Origin: JAMPXD01 sp041481895
GTDB taxonomy: Bacteria > Desulfobacterota > Desulfuromonadia > Geobacterales > Geobacteraceae
Direction: 5' to 3'
Length of the DNA stretch: 11,966 nucleotides
NCBI GenBank assembly: GCA_041481895.1
Contig: JBGPCQ010000089.1
Location: forward strand, 1-11,966
The notes under the pieces are model-generated. The model was not told the DNA's origin. It worked only from the letters and a program-made list of their open reading frames with translations, and searched no databases. Shown here piece after piece: positions 1 through 7,419 of this stretch. Numbering within the stretch: the stretch's first letter is position 1; each line of letters opens with the position of its first letter. A program made the translations under genes and the position numbers.

Positions 1-732
1 CTGTTCCGGGAGAAATGGCAGGAGTCCGGCCTCCACGAGATCGTCAGCCACGACATCTACCTCGTCAACCTGGCGGCCCCCGCAGGCGAAGTGCGCGACA
101 AGAGCCTGGCCGCTTTTCGCGAGGAGATGGAGCGCTGCAGCCGGCTCGGCATCGGCAAAATCGTCATGCACCCCGGCGCCCACACCGGCGACGGCGAGGA
201 AACGGGAATCAAACGGATCATCGAGGCGTTCGACCGGCTCTTTCCTGCGGTGCCGGAATACACCGGGAAGGTCCTCCTGGAAATCACCGCCGGACAGGGG
301 TCCAACATCGGCTACCGGTTCGAGCACCTGAAAGCCATCATCGACGGCTCCGCTTTCCCCGGCCGCTTCGCGGTCTGCCTCGACACCTGCCACACCTTCG
401 CCGCCGGTTACGACATAAGCACCGAACAAGGGTACCGCCAGACCTTCGCCGCATTCGACCGGATAATCGGCCTCGACCGGCTCCAGGCCTTCCATGTTAA
501 CGACTCCAAAAAGGGGTTGAACTCCCACGTCGACCGGCACGAGCAGATCGGGCAGGGAGCCCTGGGGCTCGACCCGTTCCGCTTCCTTATGAACGACCCC
601 CGCTTCGTGAATATCCCGAAGATACTGGAAACACCCAAGGGGGATAATGACGAGATGGACGCCATCAACCTCAAGGTGCTGCGGGACCTCATCAAGAGCG
701 GAAGCGCGGAAGGAAAACAACAAAAGCGCTGA
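1..732 (+). CDS. nfo: Endonuclease IV (AP endonuclease), 5' end outside window
   Basis: Zinc-dependent apurinic/apyrimidinic endonuclease of base-excision repair, which cuts 5' of abasic sites in the cytoplasm. The frame is open from base 1, and 243 residues are visible. Compared from memory with E. coli Nfo, about 52 N-terminal residues are missing. All nine E. coli metal ligands have counterparts in the visible part: H17, H57, E94, D128, H131, H165, D178, H180 and E210 in window numbering, a constant offset of 51-52 from E. coli H69 to E261. Recognisable blocks are ITAGQGSNIGYRFEHL, CLDTCHTFAAGYD and SHVDRHEQIGQG. The first internal ATG (base 15) is in another frame, and the GTG at 91 lies inside the conserved fold, so the true start is upstream of the window. 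The next gene follows after 62 bp. Family assignment is very secure. Confidence 0.97.
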   Translation: MFREKWQESGLHEIVSHDIYLVNLAAPAGEVRDKSLAAFREEMERCSRLGIGKIVMHPGAHTGDGEETGIKRIIEAFDRLFPAVPEYTGKVLLEITAGQGSNIGYRFEHLKAIIDGSAFPGRFAVCLDTCHTFAAGYDISTEQGYRQTFAAFDRIIGLDRLQAFHVNDSKKGLNSHVDRHEQIGQGALGLDPFRFLMNDPRFVNIPKILETPKGDNDEMDAINLKVLRDLIKSGSAEGKQQKR

Positions 733-782
733 AGGCCGGAATAACAATGCAGTTCCTTCCGGACTTTCGTTCTTCCGCGCTT
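702..782 (+). promoter_or_regulatory. Intercistronic inverted repeat spanning nfo stop
   Basis: A perfect 11-bp inverted repeat, AAGCGCGGAAG at 702-712 and CTTCCGCGCTT at 772-782, encloses the nfo stop codon and the nfo-macro gap. A smaller stem, CCGGAA at 736-741 with TTCCGG at 757-762, sits inside the loop. The right arm ends about 3 nt before the AGAGG ribosome binding site of the macro gene. There is no T-run after it, so a simple intrinsic terminator is unlikely. An mRNA fold affecting stability or translation is the inference. Confidence 0.4.
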
Positions 783-794
783 TAAGAGGCAACC

Positions 795-1319
795 ATGAAA
801 GAAAAGATCGAGATCATCCAGACCGACATCACCCGGCTGGCGGTTGACGCCATCGTCAATGCGGCCAACAAGAGCCTCCTGGGAGGAGGAGGGGTGGACG
901 GCGCCATCCACGAGGCCGCCGGTCCCGAGCTCCTGGCTGAGTGCCGGACGCTGAACGGCTGTGCCACCGGCGATGCCAAAATCACGAAAGGTTACCGCCT
1001 CCCTGCGCGGCATGTCATCCACACGGTCGGTCCGGTCTGGCACGGCGGCGAAAAAGGCGAACCCGAACTGCTGGCGTCCTGCTACCGCCGCTGCTTCACA
1101 GTAGCCGCGGCAAACGGCCTGAAAAGCATTGCCTTCCCCGCCATCAGCGCCGGCGTCTACGGCTACCCCATGGACCGGGCGTGCGGGATCGCCATGACCG
1201 AGGCAGAGGCGGCACTGGCGAACTACCCGGAACTGGAGAGGGTGCTCTTCGTCCCGTTCAGCCGCGAGGCGCTGGCGATCTACCGGGAGACCTTTGCACG
1301 GGTGTTCGGCCGGCACTGA
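795..1319 (+). CDS. ymdB: Macro-domain O-acetyl-ADP-ribose deacetylase
   Basis: A single macro domain of 174 residues, close to the usual length of bacterial YmdB proteins, which hydrolyse O-acetyl-ADP-ribose and can remove mono-ADP-ribose from acidic residues. The sequence starts with the DIT and VDAIVNAAN blocks. N25 and D35 of the GGGGVDGAIH loop match the catalytic pair of E. coli YmdB. HTVGPVW (76-82) and the phosphate loop AISAGVYGYP (116-125) are intact. ATG at 795 is preceded by an AGAGG ribosome binding site at about 785-789. It follows nfo on the same strand, so the two may share a transcript. A link between ADP-ribose turnover and abasic-site repair is plausible but only inferred from position. 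The family call is secure; the exact physiological substrate is not known. Confidence 0.93.
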   Translation: MKEKIEIIQTDITRLAVDAIVNAANKSLLGGGGVDGAIHEAAGPELLAECRTLNGCATGDAKITKGYRLPARHVIHTVGPVWHGGEKGEPELLASCYRRCFTVAAANGLKSIAFPAISAGVYGYPMDRACGIAMTEAEAALANYPELERVLFVPFSREALAIYRETFARVFGRH

Positions 1320-1391
1320 AACAGCAAAAACCGTGCAGGCCGTCATAGTCCGGAACTGCGCTTAGTTAAACAGAAGTTTGAGGTTCAGACC

Positions 1392-2432
1392 ATGAAACGA
1401 TTGTCAATCTGCCTGATTATAGGCCTATGCTGCGCGGTGAGCATAGCTGCTCCTGCGCACGACCTCGATCCGCTGAAGAGTTTACAGCAGGTAAGCGGCT
1501 TCCCGAATATCGACGCCAAACGGTTGATGGGAGGCGAGATACTTGGCCAGCGCGGCCCGTTGATGAATTCTCCTCACGGCATCTCGTCCCAGATCTGTTA
1601 TGCCGTGCGTTTGACTCCGGCGGAGACGGTCAAACGGCTCCAGACCTGGGAACCTACCCGCTGTGAGTCTCTGAAGGTGTATGCGTCAAGCGGGCTGCAA
1701 ATCCCGTGTGAACTCAAAGATTTTAACAGCCTGCACCTCGATCCCGGACAGCGCCCCGTCAAGTGGCTTCTGGACAAGACTCAGGCGATCACCGCCGACA
1801 ACTCGGGACTGAACCTGACCCGCTCTGAAGCGCACGAGCTTGCCGGCTGCGCCGGGAAAAACCCCGATCCGAACAGGGTCAGCTCGTGCTGGGCCAAATT
1901 GCTGTTCGAGCGCGCCACCGCTTTCCAGAACAAGGGGCTCACCGGCGTGCTCCCCTACGAAACCGGGGAAGAGCCCTTATCCCCGGCCGCTCAGGTCCGC
2001 TTGATGCTGCAGGAACAGGGCCGGATCACCCGGGAATTCGCCCCGATCCTACAAAAATCCGGCCTGATGAACGACGGCGCCCTGGTTTCTCCTCTCACGC
2101 CATCGTACAACTGGAGCCTTTTCGAAGCTGACCGCCATGCCACCCTCAACCTCGGAGCGGTCTACCAGCTGGCTGTCGGCGACCATTATCAACTGCTGGA
2201 CTTCCATTACTACGTCAGCGGCTGCTATTACACCGCTGCTACCCTCTATGAAATCTGGCCGATCCGTGTCGGGGAGACAACGGGTTCCCTCGTCTGGCGC
2301 GTCGATTTCCTTGCGGCCCCCTCCCTGCGGTACACGAAGGGGATTGAACGGATCGCCTACGGCTCCGTCATGATCCAGGAAATCAAGAAAGAGATCCGCT
2401 GCTTCCAGAATGAAATCAGGACAAAACCATGA
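1392..2432 (+). CDS. Secreted protein of unknown function
   Basis: I do not recognise this 346-residue protein. It begins with a clear Sec signal peptide: KR, a hydrophobic core at about residues 5-19, and probable cleavage after the AAPA region near residue 22. The residue before each candidate cysteine does not fit a lipobox, so a lipoprotein is unlikely. The mature part has seven cysteines, which suggests disulfides in the periplasm. The C-terminal half is rich in aromatic residues (FHYYVSGCYYTAATLYEIWP) and looks beta-rich. No catalytic motif was found. ATG 1392 has GAGG eight bases upstream. The stop overlaps the start of the next gene by ATGA, so the product probably works with the outer-membrane barrel that follows. 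Base composition resembles the neighbours. Confidence 0.8.
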   Translation: MKRLSICLIIGLCCAVSIAAPAHDLDPLKSLQQVSGFPNIDAKRLMGGEILGQRGPLMNSPHGISSQICYAVRLTPAETVKRLQTWEPTRCESLKVYASSGLQIPCELKDFNSLHLDPGQRPVKWLLDKTQAITADNSGLNLTRSEAHELAGCAGKNPDPNRVSSCWAKLLFERATAFQNKGLTGVLPYETGEEPLSPAAQVRLMLQEQGRITREFAPILQKSGLMNDGALVSPLTPSYNWSLFEADRHATLNLGAVYQLAVGDHYQLLDFHYYVSGCYYTAATLYEIWPIRVGETTGSLVWRVDFLAAPSLRYTKGIERIAYGSVMIQEIKKEIRCFQNEIRTKP

Positions 2433-3358
2433 ACAGGCACCTCGACACCATATGGCTGGCCGTGAAATGCATCTTCAGCTGCGCATCTTTTCCGGCCATG
2501 CTGCTGGCGGCAGCACTGGCAGCGCCTGCCGGGTCTGCGGCTGCAGAATCAATGGCCGTCTCCCATGAACTCGACGTTGAGCTCGGGTTTACGGGGAGGG
2601 CATTGACTCTCCAGGATGACCGGCATTTAGGCTCCGTCACCGGACTTGATGCGGACATCAAGTATGTCGTCTCGTCGCACGTCACCAACGACCTGCTGCT
2701 GCGGTTCGGCGCCGAATGGGAACGTTTTTCGTTCGGCAGGCCACAGACCGGCGCACAGCCCGACACGCTGCAGCAGGTCAGCGCTGTCATCGGGCTTGAC
2801 TACCAGCTGGCCGACCAGTGGCTCATGCGTGCCGATATCCAGCCGGGCTTGTATGGTGATTTCAGACAGGTCGGTTGGCGAAGTTTCGATGCGCCGCTCA
2901 TGCTGGGCCTGGTCTACCTGCATGATGCGGATCTGCAATGGTTCTTCGGCCTGCGCGTTGATCTCAGGAGCCAGTACCCCGCGCTTCCCGCGGCCGGGGT
3001 CCGCTGGAAGTTTGCCGACGCTTGGACCCTGGACTTCCAGTTGCCCCGTCCGCGGGTGGAATACGACGTCAACGACAAACTCCAGGCTTACTTCGGGGCG
3101 GGAATCAAGGCCGGGACCTACGTGGTCGGTGATCATTTCGGCGATGACCATGGCATGCCGATTCTCAACCACGCCACGGTCGATTACACCGATGTGCGTG
3201 TCGGCCCCGGTTTCTCGTGGAAGGTGCTTCCCACCCTGACCCTTGAAGCCGGCGGCGGCTGCATGGTCCATCGCTCGTGGGATTTTTTCGACCAACACGT
3301 GCGACTGGACAGCCGCCCGGCGCCCTATCTGCAGCTCGCCGCTCACGCCCGGTTCTGA
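2429..3358 (+). CDS. Probable outer-membrane beta-barrel protein
   Basis: A 309-residue protein with a long signal peptide: a hydrophobic segment to about residue 36, then an alanine-rich cleavage region AGSAAAES near residue 40. The mature chain alternates short amphipathic strands and polar turns, with repeated patterns such as LLLRFGAEWERF, VSAVIGLDYQLADQWLMRADIQPGL and LEAGGGC, and ends in ...LAAHARF. A terminal phenylalanine is the usual Bam-recognised C-terminal signature of outer-membrane barrels. It resembles DUF6268-type outer-membrane proteins, but that call is from memory and unverified. The start at 2429 is chosen for the ATGA overlap with the upstream gene and an AGGA at about 2417-2420. 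An internal ATG at 2498 would shorten the signal but has no good ribosome binding site. Substrate or partner is unknown. Confidence 0.75.
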   Translation: MNRHLDTIWLAVKCIFSCASFPAMLLAAALAAPAGSAAAESMAVSHELDVELGFTGRALTLQDDRHLGSVTGLDADIKYVVSSHVTNDLLLRFGAEWERFSFGRPQTGAQPDTLQQVSAVIGLDYQLADQWLMRADIQPGLYGDFRQVGWRSFDAPLMLGLVYLHDADLQWFFGLRVDLRSQYPALPAAGVRWKFADAWTLDFQLPRPRVEYDVNDKLQAYFGAGIKAGTYVVGDHFGDDHGMPILNHATVDYTDVRVGPGFSWKVLPTLTLEAGGGCMVHRSWDFFDQHVRLDSRPAPYLQLAAHARF

Positions 3359-3420
3359 TCGCTCGTTCCCGAACCAAAGGTATCTCCACACGCCCCGTTA
3401 CGTCGCACTGGAAGGTTATC

Positions 3421-3867
3421 ATGAAAGCGGTTCTCCAGAGGGTAAGCAGAGCGCAGGTGGATGTGGCCGGCACAACGGTCGGCCGGATCGGCCGGGGAAT
3501 CCTGGTCCTCCTCGGCGTCGAAAAGGGAGACAGTGAGCGGGATGCCGACTGGCTGGCGGACAAGATCGTCAATCTGCGCATCTTCGAAGATACCGCGGGG
3601 AAAATGAACCTGGCGCTCGGGGAAGTCGGCGGCAAACTCCTGGTGGTATCCCAGTTCACCCTGGCGGGGAACTGCGCCAAGGGGAGAAGGCCTTCTTTCG
3701 ACGACGCCGCACCGCCTGCCGAAGCGAACCGGCTCTACGGGTACTTCGTCGCAAAGGTCCGGGACATGGCCGTCCCGGTGGCGACCGGCGTCTTCCAGGC
3801 GATGATGGAGGTGGAGCTCATAAACGACGGCCCCGTGACGTTCATTCTTGCAAGTCGTGAACAGTGA
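3421..3867 (+). CDS. dtd: D-aminoacyl-tRNA deacylase
   Basis: Cytoplasmic proofreading enzyme that hydrolyses D-amino acids, and glycine mischarged on tRNA-Ala, from tRNA. The 148 residues match the normal family size (145 in E. coli). Both active-site blocks are present: SQFTL at 77-81 and the cross-subunit Gly-cisPro motif in NDGPVTF (G137-P138), which in known Dtd dimers gives the chiral selectivity. The N terminus MKAVLQRVSRAQV is typical. The frame is open further upstream to an ATG at 3277, but that extension lies inside the preceding barrel gene. ATG 3421 has GGAAGG at 3410-3415 with 5-nt spacing, so it is the start. It is followed after 7 nt by the DUF2400 gene, suggesting one transcript. 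Confidence 0.96.
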   Translation: MKAVLQRVSRAQVDVAGTTVGRIGRGILVLLGVEKGDSERDADWLADKIVNLRIFEDTAGKMNLALGEVGGKLLVVSQFTLAGNCAKGRRPSFDDAAPPAEANRLYGYFVAKVRDMAVPVATGVFQAMMEVELINDGPVTFILASREQ

Positions 3868-3884
3868 AGAGTGAATGGTGAACA
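3857..3884 (+). repeat. Heptanucleotide tandem repeat at dtd/DUF2400 junction
   Basis: Four consecutive 7-nt units, GTGAACA, GTGAAGA, GTGAATG and GTGAACA, sit head to tail. The tract contains the dtd stop (TGA 3865-3867) and the ATG of the next gene (3875-3877). The GTGAA core is constant and only the last two positions vary. Such GTGAAxA-type heptad tracts occur in intergenic DNA of several bacterial groups; here it is fused into a gene junction. Confidence 0.8.
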
Positions 3885-4744
3885 AAAAACGACTCAAAAC
3901 CGTTCTCGACAAGCTCTACGCGGGCCGCTCCCAGGCGCACCTGGCCAACGACCCTCTCTCCTTCTGCCGCCGCTACGCAGCTCCCGAGGACCGGGAGATC
4001 GTAGGCCTGATCGCCTCTTCCTTCGCCTACGGCAACGTGAAGATCATCCTCAGGAGCCTGGAAACCATCTTCAGCAGAATGGGTCCGTCCCCGCGGCGGT
4101 TCGTGGAAGAATTCGAGCCGGAGCGGGGACTCTCCCTCTTTGCCGGGTTCAAACACCGCTTCAACGACGCCCGCGACCTCTGCGCCCTCCTCCTGGCGGC
4201 GCGCACCATACTGGATGAGGCCGACAGCATCGGTGAATTTTTCCTCGGCTGTTACGATCGGGATGCCGACGACATCACCCCTTCCCTGATCGAGTTCAGC
4301 GCCGCGGTCCTCGCCATGGATTACTCGACGGTGTTCGGCAGCGGGCAGATCCCGGACGATTCCTATTTCCCCTTTTTCTTCCCCTCGCCGGCATCGGGGA
4401 GCGCCTGCAAAAGGCTCTGCATGTACCTTCGCTGGATGGTCAGGCCTGACGACGGCATCGACCTGGGGCTCTGGCATGAAATCCCGCCGGCCAGACTGAT
4501 CATCCCGGTGGATGCCCACATTCGGAGAATATCCCGCTATCTCGGCCTCACCCGGCGCAACCAGGGGGACTGGCGGATGGCCCGGGAGATCACCGCGGCG
4601 CTCAGGAAGCTCGACCCTGCCGACCCGGTGAAATACGACTTCTCCCTCTGCCACCTGGGGATATCCGAAGGGTGCGGAGGGGGTGACCGGCTCAGGTGTA
4701 CAGCCTGCCCCGTTGCCTCCCTCTGCGAAGAAGTGCTGACATGA
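3875..4744 (+). CDS. TIGR02757/DUF2400 HhH-GPD-like protein with Fe-S cysteine motif
   Basis: A 289-residue protein matching the TIGR02757 (DUF2400) family, whose biochemical role is, as far as I know, not established. Its layout resembles DNA glycosylases of the endonuclease III superfamily. A lysine-containing helix segment (SACKRLCMYLRWMVR, K179) is followed by PVDAHIRRISRYLGL with D213, the position of the catalytic aspartate in the VDTH motif of endonuclease III. The C terminus carries C267-X7-C275-X2-C278-X5-C284, one residue longer than the C-X6-C-X2-C-X5-C [4Fe-4S] loop of endonuclease III, plus an extra C259. ATG 3875 sits within a heptad repeat. The stop overlaps the pabBC start by ATGA. 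The superfamily resemblance is my reading of motifs; glycosylase activity is not demonstrated. Confidence 0.85.
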   Translation: MVNKKRLKTVLDKLYAGRSQAHLANDPLSFCRRYAAPEDREIVGLIASSFAYGNVKIILRSLETIFSRMGPSPRRFVEEFEPERGLSLFAGFKHRFNDARDLCALLLAARTILDEADSIGEFFLGCYDRDADDITPSLIEFSAAVLAMDYSTVFGSGQIPDDSYFPFFFPSPASGSACKRLCMYLRWMVRPDDGIDLGLWHEIPPARLIIPVDAHIRRISRYLGLTRRNQGDWRMAREITAALRKLDPADPVKYDFSLCHLGISEGCGGGDRLRCTACPVASLCEEVLT

Positions 4745-6498
4745 AGCGGAATGCCCTGGCCCTTTTCGAATCATTCGACATGCAGCGCGACTCCGCCTCT
4801 TTCCTGTTCGCCGACCTGGAGGAGGAGATCGTCGCCATCTCCCCCCCGGAGGTGCTTCCGGCACTTCACCGGATCGAAGAGGCTGCTGCCCGCGGCTGCC
4901 ATGCGGCCGGCTACATATCTTACGAGGCCGCCGCCGGCTTCGATCCGTCCCTCCCTTCCCGGCCGGCCGGTGAAATTCCGCTTGTCCGCTTCGGGATCTT
5001 TCGACACCGGCGCGCCATCCCTGCCGGCCATTTTGCCATGGCGGCAGGTACAAATTACCGGACTTCGAGCTGGAGCCCCTCCTGGTCTCCGTCAGAGCAT
5101 GCGGCCGCCGTGGCCAGGGGCAGGGAATACATAGCCGCAGGCGACGCCTACCAGGTCAATCTCACCTTCCGACAGCACTTCACCTTCTCCGGAGACCCCT
5201 TCACTTTCTACCGGGACCTCTGCCGCTCCCAACTGGCCCCCTTCTGTGCCTGGCTCGACCTGGGAAGCCAGGCCATCCTCTCTGCATCGCCGGAACTCTT
5301 TTTCCGCCTTGTGGACGGGAATCTCACCGTCCGTCCCATGAAAGGGACAGCACCACGGGGCAGATGGTGGGAGGAAGACGAAAATGCAAAGCAGCGGCTC
5401 CGGGAAGACCCGAAAGAACGGGCGGAAAACCTGATGATCGTCGATCTGCTCCGCAACGACCTGGGAAAGGTTGCGGAGACCGGCTCGGTCAATGTCCTCT
5501 CCCTGTTCGACGTGGAAACCCTCCCCACCATCCACCAGATGACCTCGACAGTAACCGCCCGTCTCCGGAGAGGACAGACTGTGACGGAGCTGATCACCGC
5601 TCTCTTCCCGTGCGGTTCGATCACCGGAGCGCCTAAGCGCCGCTCCATGGAGATTGTCGCAGAACTGGAGGACTCCTCCCGGAACATCTACACCGGATGC
5701 ATCGGCTACATTTCTCCGGGACCCGAGGCGGTATTCAGCGTAGCAATTCGTACCGTCCTCATCGACCGGGAAAGAGGGAGGGGGGAACTGGGGGTCGGGA
5801 GCGGGATCACCTGGGACTCACGGGCAGACTCCGAATACGAGGAATGCCTCGCCAAGGGGCGCTTCGCGCGGGAAAACAGGCCGGAGTTCCAGCTTCTGGA
5901 AACAATGCTCTGCGAAAAGGGGACCGGGTTTTACCTGCTCGAGCGCCACCTGGAGCGGCTGCGGCGTTCCGCCGCCTATTTCGGCTTCACCTTCCGGCCT
6001 GAACCGCTCAGGCTGGCGCTTGCCCGACGCACGGCCGGTCTTGACGCCGCTCAGAAGGTAAGGCTCCTCCTCTCCCACAAGGGGACATTTTCCATCACGA
6101 CGGAGCCCCTTGCTTCCGGACCTGCCGCGGAATCCTCACCTGTGGCCTTTGCCGGGTCCCGTACCGACTCCCGCGACCCACTCCTCTACCACAAGACCAC
6201 CAGCCGCGAGCGGTACCGGGAAGAGTCCGCACTGCGGCCCGACTGCGCCGATGTCCTCTTTCTCAACGAGCGGGGGGAAGTGACCGAGGGGGCCGTCAGC
6301 AACATCGTGGCGCGCATCGGCGGCGCGCTCGTCACCCCGCCGCTTGCGTGCGGCCTGCTGCCGGGGGTGTTCCGGCAGGAACTGCTGGACCGGGGGGAGA
6401 TTGCCGAGCGGGTCATCACCCGGGAAGAACTGGAGCGGGCGGAAGAGATATGGCTGATCAATTCCGTGCGGAAATGGTGGCGGGTACGGCTGGTGTGA
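4741..6498 (+). CDS. pabB: Bifunctional aminodeoxychorismate synthase I / 4-amino-4-deoxychorismate lyase
   Basis: PabB-PabC fusion of 585 residues making p-aminobenzoate for folate. The N-terminal part (to about residue 375) is a chorismate-binding domain. It has PMKGTAPRG with K201, the lysine that forms the covalent intermediate in PabB, then MIVDLLRNDLG, FDVETLPTIHQM, GSITGAPKRRSMEI (from 292) and a GVGSGITWDS end. The C-terminal part (about 385-585) is a fold-IV PLP aminotransferase/lyase, with probable PLP lysine K485 (YHKTTSRERY), EGAVSN (516-521) and the ACGLLPG loop. The amide-transferring PabA subunit is not in the window. The frame is open from 4696, but ATG 4741 overlaps the upstream stop as ATGA and begins the family-typical N terminus, so it is preferred. 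Component I of anthranilate synthase is less likely given the fused lyase. Confidence 0.94.
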   Translation: MKRNALALFESFDMQRDSASFLFADLEEEIVAISPPEVLPALHRIEEAAARGCHAAGYISYEAAAGFDPSLPSRPAGEIPLVRFGIFRHRRAIPAGHFAMAAGTNYRTSSWSPSWSPSEHAAAVARGREYIAAGDAYQVNLTFRQHFTFSGDPFTFYRDLCRSQLAPFCAWLDLGSQAILSASPELFFRLVDGNLTVRPMKGTAPRGRWWEEDENAKQRLREDPKERAENLMIVDLLRNDLGKVAETGSVNVLSLFDVETLPTIHQMTSTVTARLRRGQTVTELITALFPCGSITGAPKRRSMEIVAELEDSSRNIYTGCIGYISPGPEAVFSVAIRTVLIDRERGRGELGVGSGITWDSRADSEYEECLAKGRFARENRPEFQLLETMLCEKGTGFYLLERHLERLRRSAAYFGFTFRPEPLRLALARRTAGLDAAQKVRLLLSHKGTFSITTEPLASGPAAESSPVAFAGSRTDSRDPLLYHKTTSRERYREESALRPDCADVLFLNERGEVTEGAVSNIVARIGGALVTPPLACGLLPGVFRQELLDRGEIAERVITREELERAEEIWLINSVRKWWRVRLV

Positions 6499-6577
6499 CG
6501 GTGTTCGGGTTTAAGAAATGATGCAGATCCTGCCCGCCTCTCTCAATAAATACGGAACTATAACCAAAAGTGAAAAG

Positions 6578-6658
6578 CATCTACATGTATATACAAAGAA
6601 GGTATATAGTTATAGAGGCCATCATCTACAGGTATATACTTTCATCTACGTGTAGATG
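6578..6658 (+). repeat. CATCTAC direct-repeat cluster upstream of SGNH gene
   Basis: Two 17-bp repeats, CATCTACATGTATATAC (6578-6594) and CATCTACAGGTATATAC (6623-6639), differ at one base. A third site, CATCTACGTGTAGATG (6643-6658), keeps the first seven bases and closes as a near-perfect palindrome with 7-bp arms around GT. The palindrome GTATATAC ends the first two, and a further GTATATA lies at 6602-6608. GTATATA starts fall at 6587, 6602 and 6632, at 15 and 30 bp. The cluster lies in the 211-bp gap between pabBC and the SGNH gene. This looks like a multi-site operator for that gene; no clear -35/-10 pair was identified beside it. Confidence 0.6.
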
Positions 6659-6698
6659 ACTTTGGTCGTCTGCTCAATACCGAGTCAGGACACACAAG

Positions 6699-6705
6699 AA
6701 GGAGG
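6699..6705 (+). promoter_or_regulatory. Ribosome binding site fixing the SGNH start
   Basis: A full AAGGAGG lies four bases before ATG 6710. The frame is open back to an ATG at 6656, but that one falls inside the CATCTAC palindrome and would add 18 residues absent from related hydrolases. ATG 6710 is therefore the start. Confidence 0.85.
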
Positions 6706-6709
6706 CCGG

Positions 6710-7360
6710 ATGCGCCACATACTTGTTTATTCGGATTCTTTGTCATGGGGCATAATTCCAAACACACGGAAGCGTTTCGCATTCGAAGTCCGCTGGCCTG
6801 GCATTTTGGAAATCGCGCTTATCGCCGAAGGTCACAAAGTTCGAGTTATTGAAGACTGCCTGAACGGTCGACGTACCGTCTGGGATGACCCTTTCAAACC
6901 TGGGCGCAACGGTCTTACGGGCTTGGCCCAGCGTGTAGAAATTCACTCCCCTCTGGACCTGGTCATTCTCATGCTAGGTACAAACGATCTCCAATCCATG
7001 CACCAGCACAACGCATGGCATTCATCGCAAGGCATTGCAGAGCTCGTGTCTGCGATTCGCACAGCTCCAATTGAGCCAGGCATGCCTGTCCCGCCAGTAC
7101 TGGTAGTCGCTCCCCCACCTATTAGCACCCTGAAAGGACCCATTGCCCCAAAATTCGAGGGTGCCGAGCAGAAAAGCGTGGGGCTGGCCGCTGCATACAA
7201 TAAAACCTGCGGGGAACTCGGATGTCATTTCTTTGATGCAGGAAGAGTGACAACTTCCAGTATGGTAGATGGTATCCATCTGGATATAGATCAACACGAA
7301 AAGCTTGGCAAAGCACTCTCAGCCGTGGTCACCGCACTTCTCTCGAAAAATGTGTCCTAG
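6710..7360 (+). CDS. SGNH/GDSL hydrolase, MsAcT/arylesterase type
   Basis: A cytoplasmic SGNH esterase or acyltransferase of 216 residues without signal peptide. Block I is YSDSLSWG (S10 nucleophile), with serine replacing the usual glycine of GDSL. The GTND block (90-93) supplies N92 for the oxyanion hole. Block V, VDGIHLD, supplies D187 and H190 of the triad. The overall line-up (SLxWG, FEVRWPGIL, PLDLVILMLGTND, APPP, FEGAEQKS, FFDAG, DGIHLD) follows Mycobacterium smegmatis acyltransferase MsAcT and related arylesterases as I remember them. The natural substrate is unknown. Composition is visibly less GC-rich than pabBC upstream (about 52% in the one 60-base line counted). A strong ribosome binding site and a repeat cluster precede it, and a small membrane protein gene follows after 59 bp. 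Confidence 0.92.
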   Translation: MRHILVYSDSLSWGIIPNTRKRFAFEVRWPGILEIALIAEGHKVRVIEDCLNGRRTVWDDPFKPGRNGLTGLAQRVEIHSPLDLVILMLGTNDLQSMHQHNAWHSSQGIAELVSAIRTAPIEPGMPVPPVLVVAPPPISTLKGPIAPKFEGAEQKSVGLAAAYNKTCGELGCHFFDAGRVTTSSMVDGIHLDIDQHEKLGKALSAVVTALLSKNVS

Positions 7361-7419
7361 CCACCGGCGTCAGCAGACAAACTGCTGCGCCTTGAGCCAT
7401 TATACACAAAGGAAAATTA

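Noticed and set aside
408..1346. 312-codon open frame on the minus strand across nfo and the macro gene
   Set aside because: It lies antisense to two clearly recognised genes, has no family resemblance, and is explained by the high GC of the coding strand.
3277..3420. Upstream extension of dtd to an earlier ATG
   Set aside because: It would overlap the barrel gene by about 80 bp and add residues absent from the family; the good ribosome binding site is at 3410-3415.
3842..5053. 403-codon open frame on the minus strand opposite DUF2400 and pabBC
   Set aside because: Shadow of two well-supported genes; the translation is low-complexity in Arg, Gly and Pro with no motif.
6656..6709. Earlier ATG start for the SGNH hydrolase
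   Set aside because: It falls within the repeat palindrome, has no ribosome binding site, and adds residues ahead of the conserved N terminus.
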